From an uncultured Bacteroidales bacterium (lineage in GTDB: Bacteria > Bacteroidota > Bacteroidia > Bacteroidales > Muribaculaceae), in the NCBI GenBank assembly GCA_949285735.1, contig CASEAQ010000006.1:1-64000 (forward strand): a DNA stretch of 64,000 nucleotides, written 5' to 3'. Positions 18,611 through 28,733 of this stretch are shown here, one piece after another. Made by a program: the position numbers and the translations under genes. Within the stretch, counting starts at the first letter, position 1. Every line of letters begins with the position of its first letter. The notes below the pieces were generated by a model, which saw nothing but the letters and a program-made list of their open reading frames with translations, was not told the DNA's origin and searched no databases.

Positions 18611-19561
18611 ATGCAAGCAGAAATTGACGAAAAAGAAGCTTTGCAAGAGCGTGCCAGCGAGGTCAAACGCTGCACTCTCATTGGACTTGTAGTGAATGCC
18701 GTCCTTTCGGCATTGAAGATTGTTGCCGGTATCATAGGCAGTTCGGGTGCAATGATTGCCGACGGCGTACACTCGGTGTCGGACTTCGCTACCGACATTG
18801 TGGTACTCGCATTCGTGGGCGTAACGGCACGCGGCATCAACCACCGCTACCACTACGGGCACGGAAAGTTTGAAACCTTTGCAACGATGATTATCGCCGT
18901 TGTGTTGCTCGCTGTTGCCATAGGGCTTTTCTGGAGCGGCGGCGAGAGCGTTTACCACGCATTGTGCGGCGAAGAGATTGAAGCTCCCTCTATGATTGCC
19001 CTCATTATGGCAGCCGTGTCGATTGCCGTGAAAGAGATACTCTACCGCTACACTGCCCATGTGGGCGATGCCGTGAAGAGCATGGCCCTCGTGGCAAACG
19101 CCTGGCACCACCGCAGCGACGCCTTTTCGAGCATCGCCGCCCTTGCAGGCATCGCCGGCGCAATGTTCCTGTCGCCGCAGTGGCGCATTCTCGACCCCAT
19201 CGCAGCAATGGCTGTGAGCGTGTTCATTGCCATTGTCGCCTGCCGCCTGCTTATGCCTGCCGTTAGGGAACTGCTCGAAGTGTCGTTGCCCGACGACGAG
19301 ATACACGCCATCGAAGATACCGTGCGCCAAGTGCCCGGAGTGCTTGCATTCCACCATCTGCGCACACGCAAGAATGGCAACCGCTACATCATCGACCTGC
19401 ACATAAAAGTCAACCCCAACATCACCGTCGTAGCCGCACACGATATTGCAACGGCTGTGGAATATAGCCTGAAGAATCGCTTCGACGGCGCAATGGTCTA
19501 TACCCACATAGAACCCTACAAAGGAGAAACGACCAACAACACTGGAAAATGCAACGACTAA
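18611..19561 (+). CDS. Cation diffusion facilitator (CDF) metal transporter
   Basis: This 316-residue protein has about six membrane helices. CDF hallmarks are ADGVHSVSDFATD in helix 2 and ANAWHHRSDAFSS in helix 5. These supply His and Asp ligands of the transport-site Zn2+. A C-terminal cytoplasmic domain follows (LPDDEIHAIEDTV...HHLRTRKNGNRYIIDLHIKV). It exports divalent metal, probably Zn2+, possibly Mn2+ or Fe2+, in exchange for protons. Confidence 0.93.
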   Translation: MQAEIDEKEALQERASEVKRCTLIGLVVNAVLSALKIVAGIIGSSGAMIADGVHSVSDFATDIVVLAFVGVTARGINHRYHYGHGKFETFATMIIAVVLLAVAIGLFWSGGESVYHALCGEEIEAPSMIALIMAAVSIAVKEILYRYTAHVGDAVKSMALVANAWHHRSDAFSSIAALAGIAGAMFLSPQWRILDPIAAMAVSVFIAIVACRLLMPAVRELLEVSLPDDEIHAIEDTVRQVPGVLAFHHLRTRKNGNRYIIDLHIKVNPNITVVAAHDIATAVEYSLKNRFDGAMVYTHIEPYKGETTNNTGKCND

Positions 19562-19649
19562 ATGGTCGAACGGCTCAGCTGCCCGACCAGCCGAGTCCAT
19601 TGCACCCACAAATATCCCGTTGCTACAATTCCATTTAGAAATATTGCGT

Positions 19650-19657
19650 AATTTTGT
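19650..19657 (+). promoter_or_regulatory. -7 box for the ABC transporter operon
   Basis: TAATTTTG matches TAnnTTTG, 28 bases before the ATG at 19686. Confidence 0.5.
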
Positions 19658-19685
19658 GCCAAACATAATTTGAATATGAATTGAC

Positions 19686-20339
19686 ATGGAAATTACCAGA
19701 ATAGAAATGCACAACGTGCTGCCGGCGGTCTTTGCCTCACAAGGGGCGACTACCAGCAGCGAAATATGGTGTCGAGACGTAACGCTGGAACGCGGACGGC
19801 ACTACTTGGTGTCGGCACACAGCGGCACGGGCAAGTCGTCGCTTTGCAGTTACCTCTATGGCTACCGCAACGACTACAGCGGCAACATTGCTTTTAGCGG
19901 CACCGACATATCTACGCTCAACATACTGCAATGGAGCGAACTGCGTTGCCGCCACCTCGCCTATTTGCCGCAAGAGATGCGCCTGTTTCCCGAGCTGACA
20001 GCCATCGAGAATGTAGAGCTGAAAAACAACCTCACCAAATTTCGCTCGCCAGACGAAATAAAGCAGATGTTTGAGCAATTGGGGATTCCCGAAAAAATCG
20101 ACCAGCCAGTGGCGCGCCTGTCGATAGGGCAACAGCAGCGCGTGGCAATAATACGCGCCCTGTGCCAGCCGTTCGACTTCATTCTGCTCGACGAACCTGT
20201 TAGCCACTTGGATGAGACCAACAACAACCTTGCTGCCAAGCTAATAGCCGACGAGGCTATGCGGCAAGGGGCTGGCATAATTGCCACATCGGTGGGCAAC
20301 AACGTAATGATAACGATTGACAAGGAATACAAGCTATGA
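19686..20339 (+). CDS. ABC transporter ATP-binding protein, LolD/MacB-like
   Basis: This 217-residue ATPase has Walker A SAHSGTGKSS, Q-loop YLPQEMRLF, signature LSIGQQQR and Walker B FILLDEPVSHLDE. The usual switch His is not evident: the sequence after the D-loop ends IIATSVGNNVMITID, with Val/Gly where LolD has TH. It overlaps the FtsX-like permease by ATGA, so the two form one transporter. Substrate unknown. Confidence 0.88.
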   Translation: MEITRIEMHNVLPAVFASQGATTSSEIWCRDVTLERGRHYLVSAHSGTGKSSLCSYLYGYRNDYSGNIAFSGTDISTLNILQWSELRCRHLAYLPQEMRLFPELTAIENVELKNNLTKFRSPDEIKQMFEQLGIPEKIDQPVARLSIGQQQRVAIIRALCQPFDFILLDEPVSHLDETNNNLAAKLIADEAMRQGAGIIATSVGNNVMITIDKEYKL

Positions 20340-21556
20340 ACGACAAAAACACTACAAACGCCGGCAATGGCGACAAGCTGATGTGGAAACTCCTGCGCAA
20401 GCACGTGAGTGCCACGCAAATGGCTGGCGTGGCTGTGGCAAGCCTCATAGGCCTTGTCATCGTGATTCTCGCCCTGCAATTCTACAGCGACATCAAGCCG
20501 CTGTTTTCGAGCGAAGACAGCTTCATGCGACGCGACTACATCGTGCTGACAAAGGCCGTTTCGAGCTTCGGCTCGCTGTTGGGGTCGAGCGCCGAGTTTT
20601 CCGACAACGAAATAGCCGACCTCGAAGCTCAGCCGTGGGTGCGCAAGGTGGGGCAATTCTCCACTCCGCAATACCGCATATACGGGTCGCTCACATTCGG
20701 CAACCGCAACTTGCGGACGTATATGTTCTATGAGTCGGTTCCCGACGAGTTTATCGACGAGCTGCCAGAGGGCTGGGGCTTCGACCCTGCCAAAAAGAAA
20801 GTGCCCGTAATCGTGTCGCGCGACTACCTGTCGCTCTACAACTTCGGCTTTGCCGCCACTCGCAATATGCCCAAGGTGAGCGAGGGAATGATAGGCATGA
20901 TACCCGTGCAACTCACCCTCTCGGGCAACGGGCGCAGCGAAACGGTCGAGGGGCGCATCGTGGGCTTCTCCAACCGCCTCAACACCATCATAGTGCCACA
21001 AGAGTTCATGCAGTGGAGCAACGAGCAATTTGGCACCGGCGAGAAGAGGCTGCCGTCGCGCCTCATCGTTGACGTGAGCAGCCCTGGAGACAAGGCGATA
21101 AACGAATACACCGCCGCCAACGGCTATGAGATAGCCGGCGACAAAGCCGACAGCAGCAAAGCCAACTACATGCTCAACCTCATGACGGGCATCATCGTCG
21201 CCGTGGGAGCCATCATCAGCCTGCTCGCATTCTTCGTGCTTATATTGAGCGTGAGCCTGCTCATGCAGAAAAATTCGCGCAAGCTGCAAGACCTGCTCAT
21301 GCTCGGCTTCACCCCGTCGCAGGTTTCTGCCCCCTACGTGAAGATGGTGACTGGCATCAATTGCCTGGTGCTTGTGTTGGCATGCATCGCCATGCTGCTG
21401 TGCCGCCACTTCTATCTGCCCATGCTATCGACCTTTGGCATCGACGGCGGCAGCGTTATCGTTCCGCTCGTCACGGCAGCCGTCATCATGTGCGCGATCA
21501 CAACCGGCTCTATTTATGTTATTCGCCGCAAGACAATCTCATTGTGGCGCAATTGA
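20336..21556 (+). CDS. FtsX/MacB-like ABC transporter permease
   Basis: This 406-residue protein has one N-terminal membrane helix (about residues 28-48), a large periplasmic domain (about 50-265) and three C-terminal helices. The middle part resembles the MacB/FtsX periplasmic core domain. Such permeases are mechanotransmission pumps or lipoprotein extractors rather than classic importers. Only one permease is encoded, so a homodimer is likely. The partner ATPase overlaps upstream. Confidence 0.82.
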   Translation: MNDKNTTNAGNGDKLMWKLLRKHVSATQMAGVAVASLIGLVIVILALQFYSDIKPLFSSEDSFMRRDYIVLTKAVSSFGSLLGSSAEFSDNEIADLEAQPWVRKVGQFSTPQYRIYGSLTFGNRNLRTYMFYESVPDEFIDELPEGWGFDPAKKKVPVIVSRDYLSLYNFGFAATRNMPKVSEGMIGMIPVQLTLSGNGRSETVEGRIVGFSNRLNTIIVPQEFMQWSNEQFGTGEKRLPSRLIVDVSSPGDKAINEYTAANGYEIAGDKADSSKANYMLNLMTGIIVAVGAIISLLAFFVLILSVSLLMQKNSRKLQDLLMLGFTPSQVSAPYVKMVTGINCLVLVLACIAMLLCRHFYLPMLSTFGIDGGSVIVPLVTAAVIMCAITTGSIYVIRRKTISLWRN

Positions 21557-21588
21557 CCCTAACACAGCAAAACCTAAAAAATATTTAC

Positions 21589-22401
21589 ATGACACGACTT
21601 TTATCCATCTTGGCAAGCATCTTATTGCTAAGCCCGCAACTCTATGCCCGAGCAGTAGAGTACAAGACCGTTGAGAATATTCCTTACACGCAGTCGCACG
21701 ACGCGTATGCCACCGAGCGTTGCAAGCTCGACGTTTACTACCCCACTGGCACGACCGGCTGCCCCGTGGTGGTGTGGTTTCACGGAGGTGGACTCACTGG
21801 CGGCAACAAAGATATTCCCCAGAAACTGAAAGACCGTGGGATGGTGGTTGTGGCAGTAAACTATCGCTTGCTGCCCAAGGTTGAAATCGACAGTTGCATC
21901 GACGATGCCGCCGCTGCCGTGGCTTGGACGTTCAGCCACGTCGGCGAGTATGGCGGCGCCCCCAGCCAAATTTTCGTTTCGGGCCACTCTGCCGGTGGCT
22001 ACCTCACCACCATGATAGGACTCGAAAAAAAGTGGCTGGCAAAATATGGCGTTGATGCCGACTCGATAGCTGCCTTGATTCCGTTTAGCGGACAGATGAT
22101 AAGCCACTATGCCTACCGCGACATGAAGGGAATCGACGCATTGCAACCCACCATCGACCAATATGCCCCATTGTTCCACGTCCGTCCCGATGCCCCACCG
22201 TTGATACTAATCTCGGGCGACCGCGAACAAGAACTATACGGGCGATATGAGGAAAACGCCTATATGTGGCGAATGATGAAACTCGTCGGACACCGGCACA
22301 CAGAGCTGTACGAGCTCGACGGGCACGACCACGGGGCTATGGTTGAACCAGCATTCCACATACTGCTCCAATACATAAAACGAGCAACAACCCGACAATA
22401 A
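21589..22401 (+). CDS. Secreted alpha/beta hydrolase (esterase/lipase-like)
   Basis: This 270-residue protein has a signal peptide (MTRLLSILASILLLSPQLYA). The oxyanion motif is VWFHGGGLTGG and the nucleophile elbow is GHSAGGYL. The catalytic His is probably in DGHDHGAM, with an Asp in LISGDRE. It resembles the BD-FAE/carboxylesterase (HSL-like) group that removes acetyl groups or cleaves small esters. The ATG at 21589 is chosen because the longer reading frame runs through the permease gene. The substrate is unknown. Confidence 0.85.
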   Translation: MTRLLSILASILLLSPQLYARAVEYKTVENIPYTQSHDAYATERCKLDVYYPTGTTGCPVVVWFHGGGLTGGNKDIPQKLKDRGMVVVAVNYRLLPKVEIDSCIDDAAAAVAWTFSHVGEYGGAPSQIFVSGHSAGGYLTTMIGLEKKWLAKYGVDADSIAALIPFSGQMISHYAYRDMKGIDALQPTIDQYAPLFHVRPDAPPLILISGDREQELYGRYEENAYMWRMMKLVGHRHTELYELDGHDHGAMVEPAFHILLQYIKRATTRQ

Positions 22402-22426
22402 TCCCGCACAAGAGCAGGAAACAGCA

Positions 22427-22458
22427 AAGAGGCGCACGGCAAAAACCGTACGCCTCTT
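22427..22458. terminator. Bidirectional terminator between hydrolase and type IX secreted protein
   Basis: AAGAGGCGCACGG (22427-22439) pairs with CCGTACGCCTCTT (22446-22458) with one mismatch. It sits between convergent genes; an overlapping alternative stem uses GCACAAGAG. Confidence 0.7.
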
Positions 22459-22492
22459 GTGCATTAATTTGTGTGCGATGTTGCCTCGACAG

Positions 22493-25400
22493 CTATCGCA
22501 CTATGGTCACTTTCTTGTTGGTCGAAACATTGGCTTCGTCGTCGATAACCGTGAGGATATACAACCCTGCCGGGAGCGACGAAACGTCGATTGTCTCTTG
22601 CTTGCCATCGACCGTCATCACCACTGCTCCGCTCATGTTGGAGAAGACGAGACGTGTATATTGCCCATCGATGTTGAGGCGGTCACGAGCTGGATTGGGA
22701 TAGATGCGTAACGAGTTGCCATACACATCGTCGATGCCCGACGAGTTTACATCAAACTCAATTGTCGCCACTTCCGACTCGCCCGAGAAGTAAACCGCGC
22801 TCACGCCAGCCGTATGCTGTCCGAGCGACAAGTTGTCGAACTGGTAGCTGATTCCATCAGTTTCTCCCACTAAATCACCATCGAGGTAAACATTGTATTT
22901 AACAGCCGGTGTTTGCACCTCGCCACTGCCATCGGCAAGCAACGCACGTGTGAGAGTTTGGGTATCGCCTATCCTCACGTCATCAATCATGAGAATGAAG
23001 CCATAGCTTTCAGAGCCGTCACCCTCAAACGAAACATTGCGTATAGCCACGTGCTTGGCTGCAACGGGAACAGTATAGGAATACTCGGTCCACTCGGTAG
23101 TCGTAGCAACATCTTCAGCTATCCAAGTGAAGTCGTCGGTAGTAGGATTCTCAACAGTAGAATAACCCACACTGAACATATCAACGCCCACAAAAGACTT
23201 GGCATAAAAGCTGACGGCAAAATCGCGCGCAAATGCCAACTCTGGCGAAATGAGCCAGTCGTCGTTTCTGCCATTTGCAGCGTCGAAAGCTACAAAACTT
23301 GCAAGATACTTCTGCCCGCTATGCGGCTTCAATGCTTCGGATGAAGCCTCCGGCACCTCAATTTGTGAAGGGTTAAAAGCTATGAACGCCATCTTCTCGG
23401 TCATGCCCTCAAAGCTGATATTGCTAAAGCCATAGGTGTAGCAACCATCGCCATCGACATACGACCAATCGACGCTGCCAGCCGGGTTGATTGCAAAATC
23501 CTCGCATTGCTCGAAATCCTCCTCGATGGGTTCGGTAGTGTTCCACGAGAACAATACCGAAGTGCGGCTGTCGCCGACCGATTCCACCTTCAAGTTTACC
23601 GGTTCAACTATCACCTCGGCAAGCATATATGGCTCGGTCTCATAGGTGTCTTCTTGCGAAAAGTCGGCAGTGGCTTGTATAGTCTCATACCCTGCAAGTG
23701 ATATGGTCAAGTTGTAAATATCTTTCACAAGCCCCTCGAATGTCACAGCCCCGGAGGCATCGACCGTAGCCGTGCGATTGTCGCCATGCGTGGTTCCGTT
23801 CAATGCCACCACTGCACCAGTGGCACCTTCGCCCTCGCTGTTCGACTTGACGTTGACTGTAACCGTCGTCATCATGTCGTGAACAAACAGTGGCGAGAAT
23901 GTGGCTTGCGACATCTCCCCGTCGGGATAAACAGTCTTCACTGCATAGGCATACAGTCCGGCTGGCACGCTGGTCAGGTTGTCGGTTATTGTCATGTCTG
24001 GCTGCGGTGTCGCAGTCAGCAGCGTCCAAGCCTGTTCATCGGCTTCTTTGCCGCTTTCGACGCGCCACACCATATAGTTGCAAAAATCGGGGAATGATGC
24101 ATCTTCGCCAATCATGCTGGCAGCCCCGCCATTGTCGGCAAGACGGTAACCATTTGCCCTTATCATCAAATTGCTGCGAATATCACGGCTCTCGATAAAA
24201 TCGAATTCGCCATTGACATAGTTGGCTGCAAACACGTGCGTATTCTCCTTGAACGGATAAGACAAGTCTTTTCCACCATCAAGGCCTATGCCAAGGTATC
24301 CGTTGGAATAGCTCAAGCCTAACACGCAACCATTTGGCGCGAAAATCGTGTTGGGCAACGTGCAGGTATTCCATTGGTCGTCGGTAGCATTGGTCATGGC
24401 TGTGTAAAGCACCTCGTTTGTTGGGTTCCCCTCATCGTCCAAAGCCAAAACAAACAGGTTGACATAATAGTGAGGACCACCAGCGAGCGTCTGATACCAG
24501 CTGATTTCAGTCAATGCCATCGGCGTGTTGTAAATCGTACCTATAACAGTATTTTCATTACCATTCGAGATACCTATATTGCCATCCACTTCACCACCGT
24601 CAACGCGCAATGTGGTTACACATGAGGCATCTTGCCACTTCACCTCAACCGCGCCATTGTCGGTAGCCGTTGCGGCAACATTCACAGGAGCATATTTGAG
24701 GTATTCAAGTTTCAAATTGTCAACAACCACATCACCATCGACTACTTGCACATTTTCGGTGACAGTCGTAAACCATTCCTTGGTAGCAGTCAGGATGTAA
24801 GGCTCGTCGTGTGCATATACTGTTTCAAAATTGTATGCACCCTCTTCGTCGGTCGTCGTTTCCAAGTCGGCATATCCGCTCAATTTCACCACAGCCCCTG
24901 TAATGGGTTCATTGTCGAGCGTACAAACTGTTCCGCTCACGCTAAACGAATGCAGAATGTCGAGTGCCACATCGAGCCTTATATCGGCATCACCAGTCAC
25001 CGACACGCTCTTGGTCACTGTGGCATAGTCTTGCTTGGCAATCGTCACCGTGTAGTCGCCCGTTGGCACATACTTCAGCTCGTAGTTGCCGCTGGCGTCG
25101 GTCATGGTGCTTATATTGCGTTCCTCAATCCTCACCTCGGCATCAGCCATGGGAAGTCCGTCGGCATCGGTCACGCAACCAGCAATCGACACGCCGTTGC
25201 AACGCATTTGCAATGTCACAGAAGCCTTGCTGCCAAACTTGGTGTTGCCATAATTGGTGAAATCAAATTCCGAGTACGAGCCACTCCAATAATATGTGCC
25301 ACTGTTGGAATCTGCTGCCGAGAAATAAGGATAGGAAACCGAATTGTAATATTGTCCAACCTTGCTTGTGGTGAGGATAGCAAGGTTCTTCCCTTCCTCG

Positions 25401-27949
25401 AAATAAAACTTCTCCTGCAGCGGCAACGTAATCTCATTCACACCTTGTGGAATATCGATAGTGCCTTCATACACGAGCGTCATTTCATCTTCGGGAATCC
25501 ATGTCGTAACGGCACTCAAGTCGGTGTTTGCCATATACACCTTCACGGCAACTCCAGTAGCGTCGTAGCTGTTACCATTTGATGCAGTGAAAATAAACGA
25601 TTCCACTACTCCGTCATCCATGCCAATCTCTGCAGGGGTATATACGTTGAGAGCAGCCGAATTATTTTCATACACATTAAACAAGTAATCGCGGTTGTAG
25701 CTACCCTCTACAGTGCCTATCTCCACAAAGTCGGCACTACCGGCTGGCAACACCGTTACGTCGAGCTCGTTTGACACATTGTCGCTGGTTATCTCGTCGG
25801 CATCAAATGCCACCTCGGCAAGCACCTTCATTTCACCCTCCTGCTGCGGAGTCCATGCAAGTTCAACCGTGGCAGTTGCACCAGGCTCAATAGCCTGTGC
25901 AACGCTGCTGCGAGCAAGCACGTCGCCTGTGGCTACATCTTTAAGCATCACCTCGTAAGATGCTGCGGCATACATTCCCTTGTTGCTCAATTCGGCATGG
26001 TAGGTATAGCTGTTGCCCGCCACAGCATTCTTGGAACCCGTGAGCTGCGTCATTGCCAAATTGTTGTCGGCAACCTCTTCAAGCGTCACATCGGTGAGAT
26101 AGAGGAAATATGTACGAGCATCGGAATAGGTATAAAAACCTATGTTGTATATGCCGTCTTCTTCGACAGAGAAAGTATATTCGACAGTCGTATATGACGA
26201 TGAACGCAACTCCTCGTTTTCATACACCACCTGTGTCATATCCTCGACCTTTGCGCCTTGGCCGACGCACACCCTCAACTTCTGGTTGCTGCTCGCCCTC
26301 ACCGAGAATGTGCCTCGGTAATTCTTCCCGGCTTCAAGCTCGAAATCGTGCGAAACAAGCCAGTCGTCCGACGGGGTCGAAGAATTGTAAGGATTGTTAT
26401 ATTGCATACAAGCCGTTGTGTAACCGGCAGTCCAAGTGCGTCCGTCGCCATCGGCATCTATTATAGTCCACGTTGCCCGTTCGTCGGCAGTTGCAAATCC
26501 GCAAGAGTAAGGCAAAGTGTTGCCTGGTCCGAGCACCATGCTCTCGCTCGTGGCAGTCGTGCCGGCGCCAGCCTTTGTCGCAGCCGTAATTTCATAGGTA
26601 TAGGTTGCCACCGTGGCTATGTCGCTGTCGGTATATGTCGGTTCGTCAAGTCCTTCGGCAAGCACTATGCCGTCGGGTTGACGCATCACGTTATAAACAA
26701 GTGTCGAACGGTCATACCATCCGCCGTTAGCTCCAGTTGACGGAGCCTCCCATGTCAACTTTGCTTCATCGGGATGTACCTTGGCGATTGTCACATTTTC
26801 AGGTGCGCCGGGCAGGTCTTCACCAACAAACACTTCCCTCTCGGTCACGACGCCACGACCTGCATCGTTGACAGCCACCACCTCATAAGTGGCAAGCAGC
26901 CCGGTAGTTCCATCTATCTCATCGGTATATGATGCCGTTTCGCCAGGATTCATGCCCGTGAGCGATGCCACGAGCTGGCCGTTTCGGTAAATGTCAACAC
27001 TGTTAATTGCCGTCAATTCACCTCCGCCAAACACCTCGGTGGGGTTGACCCACTGCAACTGTGCGCGGCACGCTCCGTTGGCATCGGGGGTGATAGTGAG
27101 GTCGCCCACGGCTTGCGGTGTGCCGTCGGCAGAAGCCGTAAACGGAATGTACAACCCGGCAACAGAAGCATCGCCTGCCCCGCCAGCCGACGATATGATA
27201 GTGGCAAGCCCCGTTTCCACATTCACCTTGCACAGGCAGCCGTCGCCCGTCATGGTGTTTGCCGCCCACCACAACGTCTTGTCGGTGTGGTCAAATTCCA
27301 TTGAGTTATCAACATTCGGGTCGATTTCTGTGTCTCCAATCACAGTCGTTTCGCCCGTCACTTTGTTGATTGAAGCAAGATTGCCATATTTTGTCACACC
27401 ATACAATTGTCCGCCATACGAACAAGCAAGCGTGAAGAAATAGTTGTCCATGTCGGCAACTTTTGTGGCTTGGGCAGTCGTCAAGTCTATGATATAAAGC
27501 CCGCTGCTACCCAATTCGCCTTCGCCACCCAAGTTGCCCGAGATGGCGTAGCAAGTATTGGTTGAGTAGTCATAAGTCATGTCGGAAATCTTGTTGGGGA
27601 ATCCCGAAAGTTTACCCACCTCGGAATACTCGCCTGTTTCAAGGTCGAAGCGCAACAACGCCTCAGCAATATTCGACGTATAACCATTCGATGCGGCATA
27701 GTAATACCCGTCGTAATATACGCCGGCACTCAGGTAAAGCGACCCGAGGTCTCTAATCGTCTCGAAACTGCGCATTCCCGGGAATGGGAAGGAAACCAGC
27801 CGGTTGACAACCGTCTGCTGATCGAAAAGCAAAATGCCATAAGCCTTTGGCGACGTTTGCGCTTGCAGGCTTGGCAATCCACCAAAAAACAGCAATATCG
27901 AACACATAATCGATATGCATACTTGATGAAGTGAATGAAATTTACTCAT
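22493..27949 (-). CDS. Very large type IX-secreted multidomain surface protein
   Basis: This 1818-residue protein has a signal peptide of about 31 residues ending LQAQ. The N-terminal third resembles a beta-propeller (DLETGEYSEVGKL, YSTNTCYAISGNLGG). Then come fibronectin type III-like domains (APENVTIAKVHPDEAKLTW), a first choice-of-anchor-J/MAM-like domain (DDWLVSHDFELEAGKNY), carboxypeptidase regulatory-like repeats (ISIAGCVTDADGLPMADAEV; FSVSGTVCTLDNEPITGAVV) and a second anchor-J domain (NDDWLISPELAFARDF). It ends in a Por sorting domain (LRIYPNPARDRLNI, VSSLPAGLYILTV). It should cross the outer membrane by the type IX system and stay on the surface or be released. No catalytic site was recognised, and its role is unknown. 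Confidence 0.9.
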   Translation of the reverse strand: MSKFHSLHQVCISIMCSILLFFGGLPSLQAQTSPKAYGILLFDQQTVVNRLVSFPFPGMRSFETIRDLGSLYLSAGVYYDGYYYAASNGYTSNIAEALLRFDLETGEYSEVGKLSGFPNKISDMTYDYSTNTCYAISGNLGGEGELGSSGLYIIDLTTAQATKVADMDNYFFTLACSYGGQLYGVTKYGNLASINKVTGETTVIGDTEIDPNVDNSMEFDHTDKTLWWAANTMTGDGCLCKVNVETGLATIISSAGGAGDASVAGLYIPFTASADGTPQAVGDLTITPDANGACRAQLQWVNPTEVFGGGELTAINSVDIYRNGQLVASLTGMNPGETASYTDEIDGTTGLLATYEVVAVNDAGRGVVTEREVFVGEDLPGAPENVTIAKVHPDEAKLTWEAPSTGANGGWYDRSTLVYNVMRQPDGIVLAEGLDEPTYTDSDIATVATYTYEITAATKAGAGTTATSESMVLGPGNTLPYSCGFATADERATWTIIDADGDGRTWTAGYTTACMQYNNPYNSSTPSDDWLVSHDFELEAGKNYRGTFSVRASSNQKLRVCVGQGAKVEDMTQVVYENEELRSSSYTTVEYTFSVEEDGIYNIGFYTYSDARTYFLYLTDVTLEEVADNNLAMTQLTGSKNAVAGNSYTYHAELSNKGMYAAASYEVMLKDVATGDVLARSSVAQAIEPGATATVELAWTPQQEGEMKVLAEVAFDADEITSDNVSNELDVTVLPAGSADFVEIGTVEGSYNRDYLFNVYENNSAALNVYTPAEIGMDDGVVESFIFTASNGNSYDATGVAVKVYMANTDLSAVTTWIPEDEMTLVYEGTIDIPQGVNEITLPLQEKFYFEEGKNLAILTTSKVGQYYNSVSYPYFSAADSNSGTYYWSGSYSEFDFTNYGNTKFGSKASVTLQMRCNGVSIAGCVTDADGLPMADAEVRIEERNISTMTDASGNYELKYVPTGDYTVTIAKQDYATVTKSVSVTGDADIRLDVALDILHSFSVSGTVCTLDNEPITGAVVKLSGYADLETTTDEEGAYNFETVYAHDEPYILTATKEWFTTVTENVQVVDGDVVVDNLKLEYLKYAPVNVAATATDNGAVEVKWQDASCVTTLRVDGGEVDGNIGISNGNENTVIGTIYNTPMALTEISWYQTLAGGPHYYVNLFVLALDDEGNPTNEVLYTAMTNATDDQWNTCTLPNTIFAPNGCVLGLSYSNGYLGIGLDGGKDLSYPFKENTHVFAANYVNGEFDFIESRDIRSNLMIRANGYRLADNGGAASMIGEDASFPDFCNYMVWRVESGKEADEQAWTLLTATPQPDMTITDNLTSVPAGLYAYAVKTVYPDGEMSQATFSPLFVHDMMTTVTVNVKSNSEGEGATGAVVALNGTTHGDNRTATVDASGAVTFEGLVKDIYNLTISLAGYETIQATADFSQEDTYETEPYMLAEVIVEPVNLKVESVGDSRTSVLFSWNTTEPIEEDFEQCEDFAINPAGSVDWSYVDGDGCYTYGFSNISFEGMTEKMAFIAFNPSQIEVPEASSEALKPHSGQKYLASFVAFDAANGRNDDWLISPELAFARDFAVSFYAKSFVGVDMFSVGYSTVENPTTDDFTWIAEDVATTTEWTEYSYTVPVAAKHVAIRNVSFEGDGSESYGFILMIDDVRIGDTQTLTRALLADGSGEVQTPAVKYNVYLDGDLVGETDGISYQFDNLSLGQHTAGVSAVYFSGESEVATIEFDVNSSGIDDVYGNSLRIYPNPARDRLNIDGQYTRLVFSNMSGAVVMTVDGKQETIDVSSLPAGLYILTVIDDEANVSTNKKVTIVR

Positions 27950-28092
27950 AATAATTATTTATTTGGTCTTCTATGACAACAATATTGGCAACCACTGCTT
28001 AACAGTTGTAAAGATATGAAAAAAAATATTATATATTTCAAAACAAATCCCCAAAGCCGCATTTTTGCATAACAACACGACCTGCGTATAAA

Positions 28093-28130
28093 CACAAAAA
28101 AGGAGGACACACTGCTAAACCCGTGCGCCC
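28093..28130 (-). terminator. Terminator after folE
   Basis: On the reverse strand a GGGGCGCAC / GTGTGTCCTCC stem, with several G-T pairs, is followed by a run of seven T. Between here and the T9SS gene (27950-28092) nothing else was seen, apart from an AT-rich presumed promoter region. Confidence 0.5.
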
Positions 28131-28154
28131 CACTTATAAGTTCATTATTATCAT

Positions 28155-28733
28155 TCAATACTTAAGAGAATCGAGAAACTCGCGGCGCAACGCCACGTCG
28201 TTGAACGCGCCGCTATAATCCATCGTGACAGTCATGCACTCCTGCTTCTCCACTCCGCGCATTTTCATGCACAAGTGTCCGGCTTCGCACACCACTATCA
28301 CGCCCTTGCTTGTCAACACGCGCGTCAACAGCGAACAAATCTCACCCGTCAGCCGTTCCTGCACCTGCAAGCGATGGGCATACACATCGACCACCCTTGC
28401 CAACTTGCTCAAGCCCACGATATGCCCGTCGGGTATATACCCGATGGAAATGCGGCCGAAGAACGGCAAAATGTGGTGCTCACACACCGAGTAAAACTCA
28501 ATATCCTTCACCGTCACCACCTGCGACCCGGTATGCTCGAATATCGCCGAGCGAATGATGCGTTCTGGGTCTTCGTTATATCCTCGCGTGATGTCCATTA
28601 TGGCTTTTGCAGCCCTCACGGGGGTCTTCACAAGCCCCTCACGGCTTGGGTCCTCGCCCACAAGTTCGAGTATGCGACGGTAACAAGCAGCTATCTCCTC
28701 GACAGTCTTTTCGTCATATTTGTTCAATATCAT
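28155..28733 (-). CDS. folE: GTP cyclohydrolase I
   Basis: This 192-residue enzyme converts GTP to 7,8-dihydroneopterin triphosphate, the first step of folate (and tetrahydrobiopterin-type) synthesis. Zinc ligands are the Cys in SVCEHHILPFFG and the Cys in VVCEAGHLCM. GLVKTPVRAAKA and IGYIPDGHIVGLSKLARV are family signatures. Length is normal. It overlaps the upstream SPOR gene by ATGA. folC lies separately at 35030. Confidence 0.97.
   Translation of the reverse strand: MILNKYDEKTVEEIAACYRRILELVGEDPSREGLVKTPVRAAKAIMDITRGYNEDPERIIRSAIFEHTGSQVVTVKDIEFYSVCEHHILPFFGRISIGYIPDGHIVGLSKLARVVDVYAHRLQVQERLTGEICSLLTRVLTSKGVIVVCEAGHLCMKMRGVEKQECMTVTMDYSGAFNDVALRREFLDSLKY

Noticed and set aside
19686..21556. 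LolCDE lipoprotein transporter
   Set aside because: Only one ATPase and one permease are present and the ATPase lacks the usual switch His context, so a specific Lol assignment is not supported.
27955..28158. Short reverse frame of 67 codons between folE and the type IX secreted protein
   Set aside because: It overlaps the folE terminator and AT-rich promoter region, and the translation is low-complexity.
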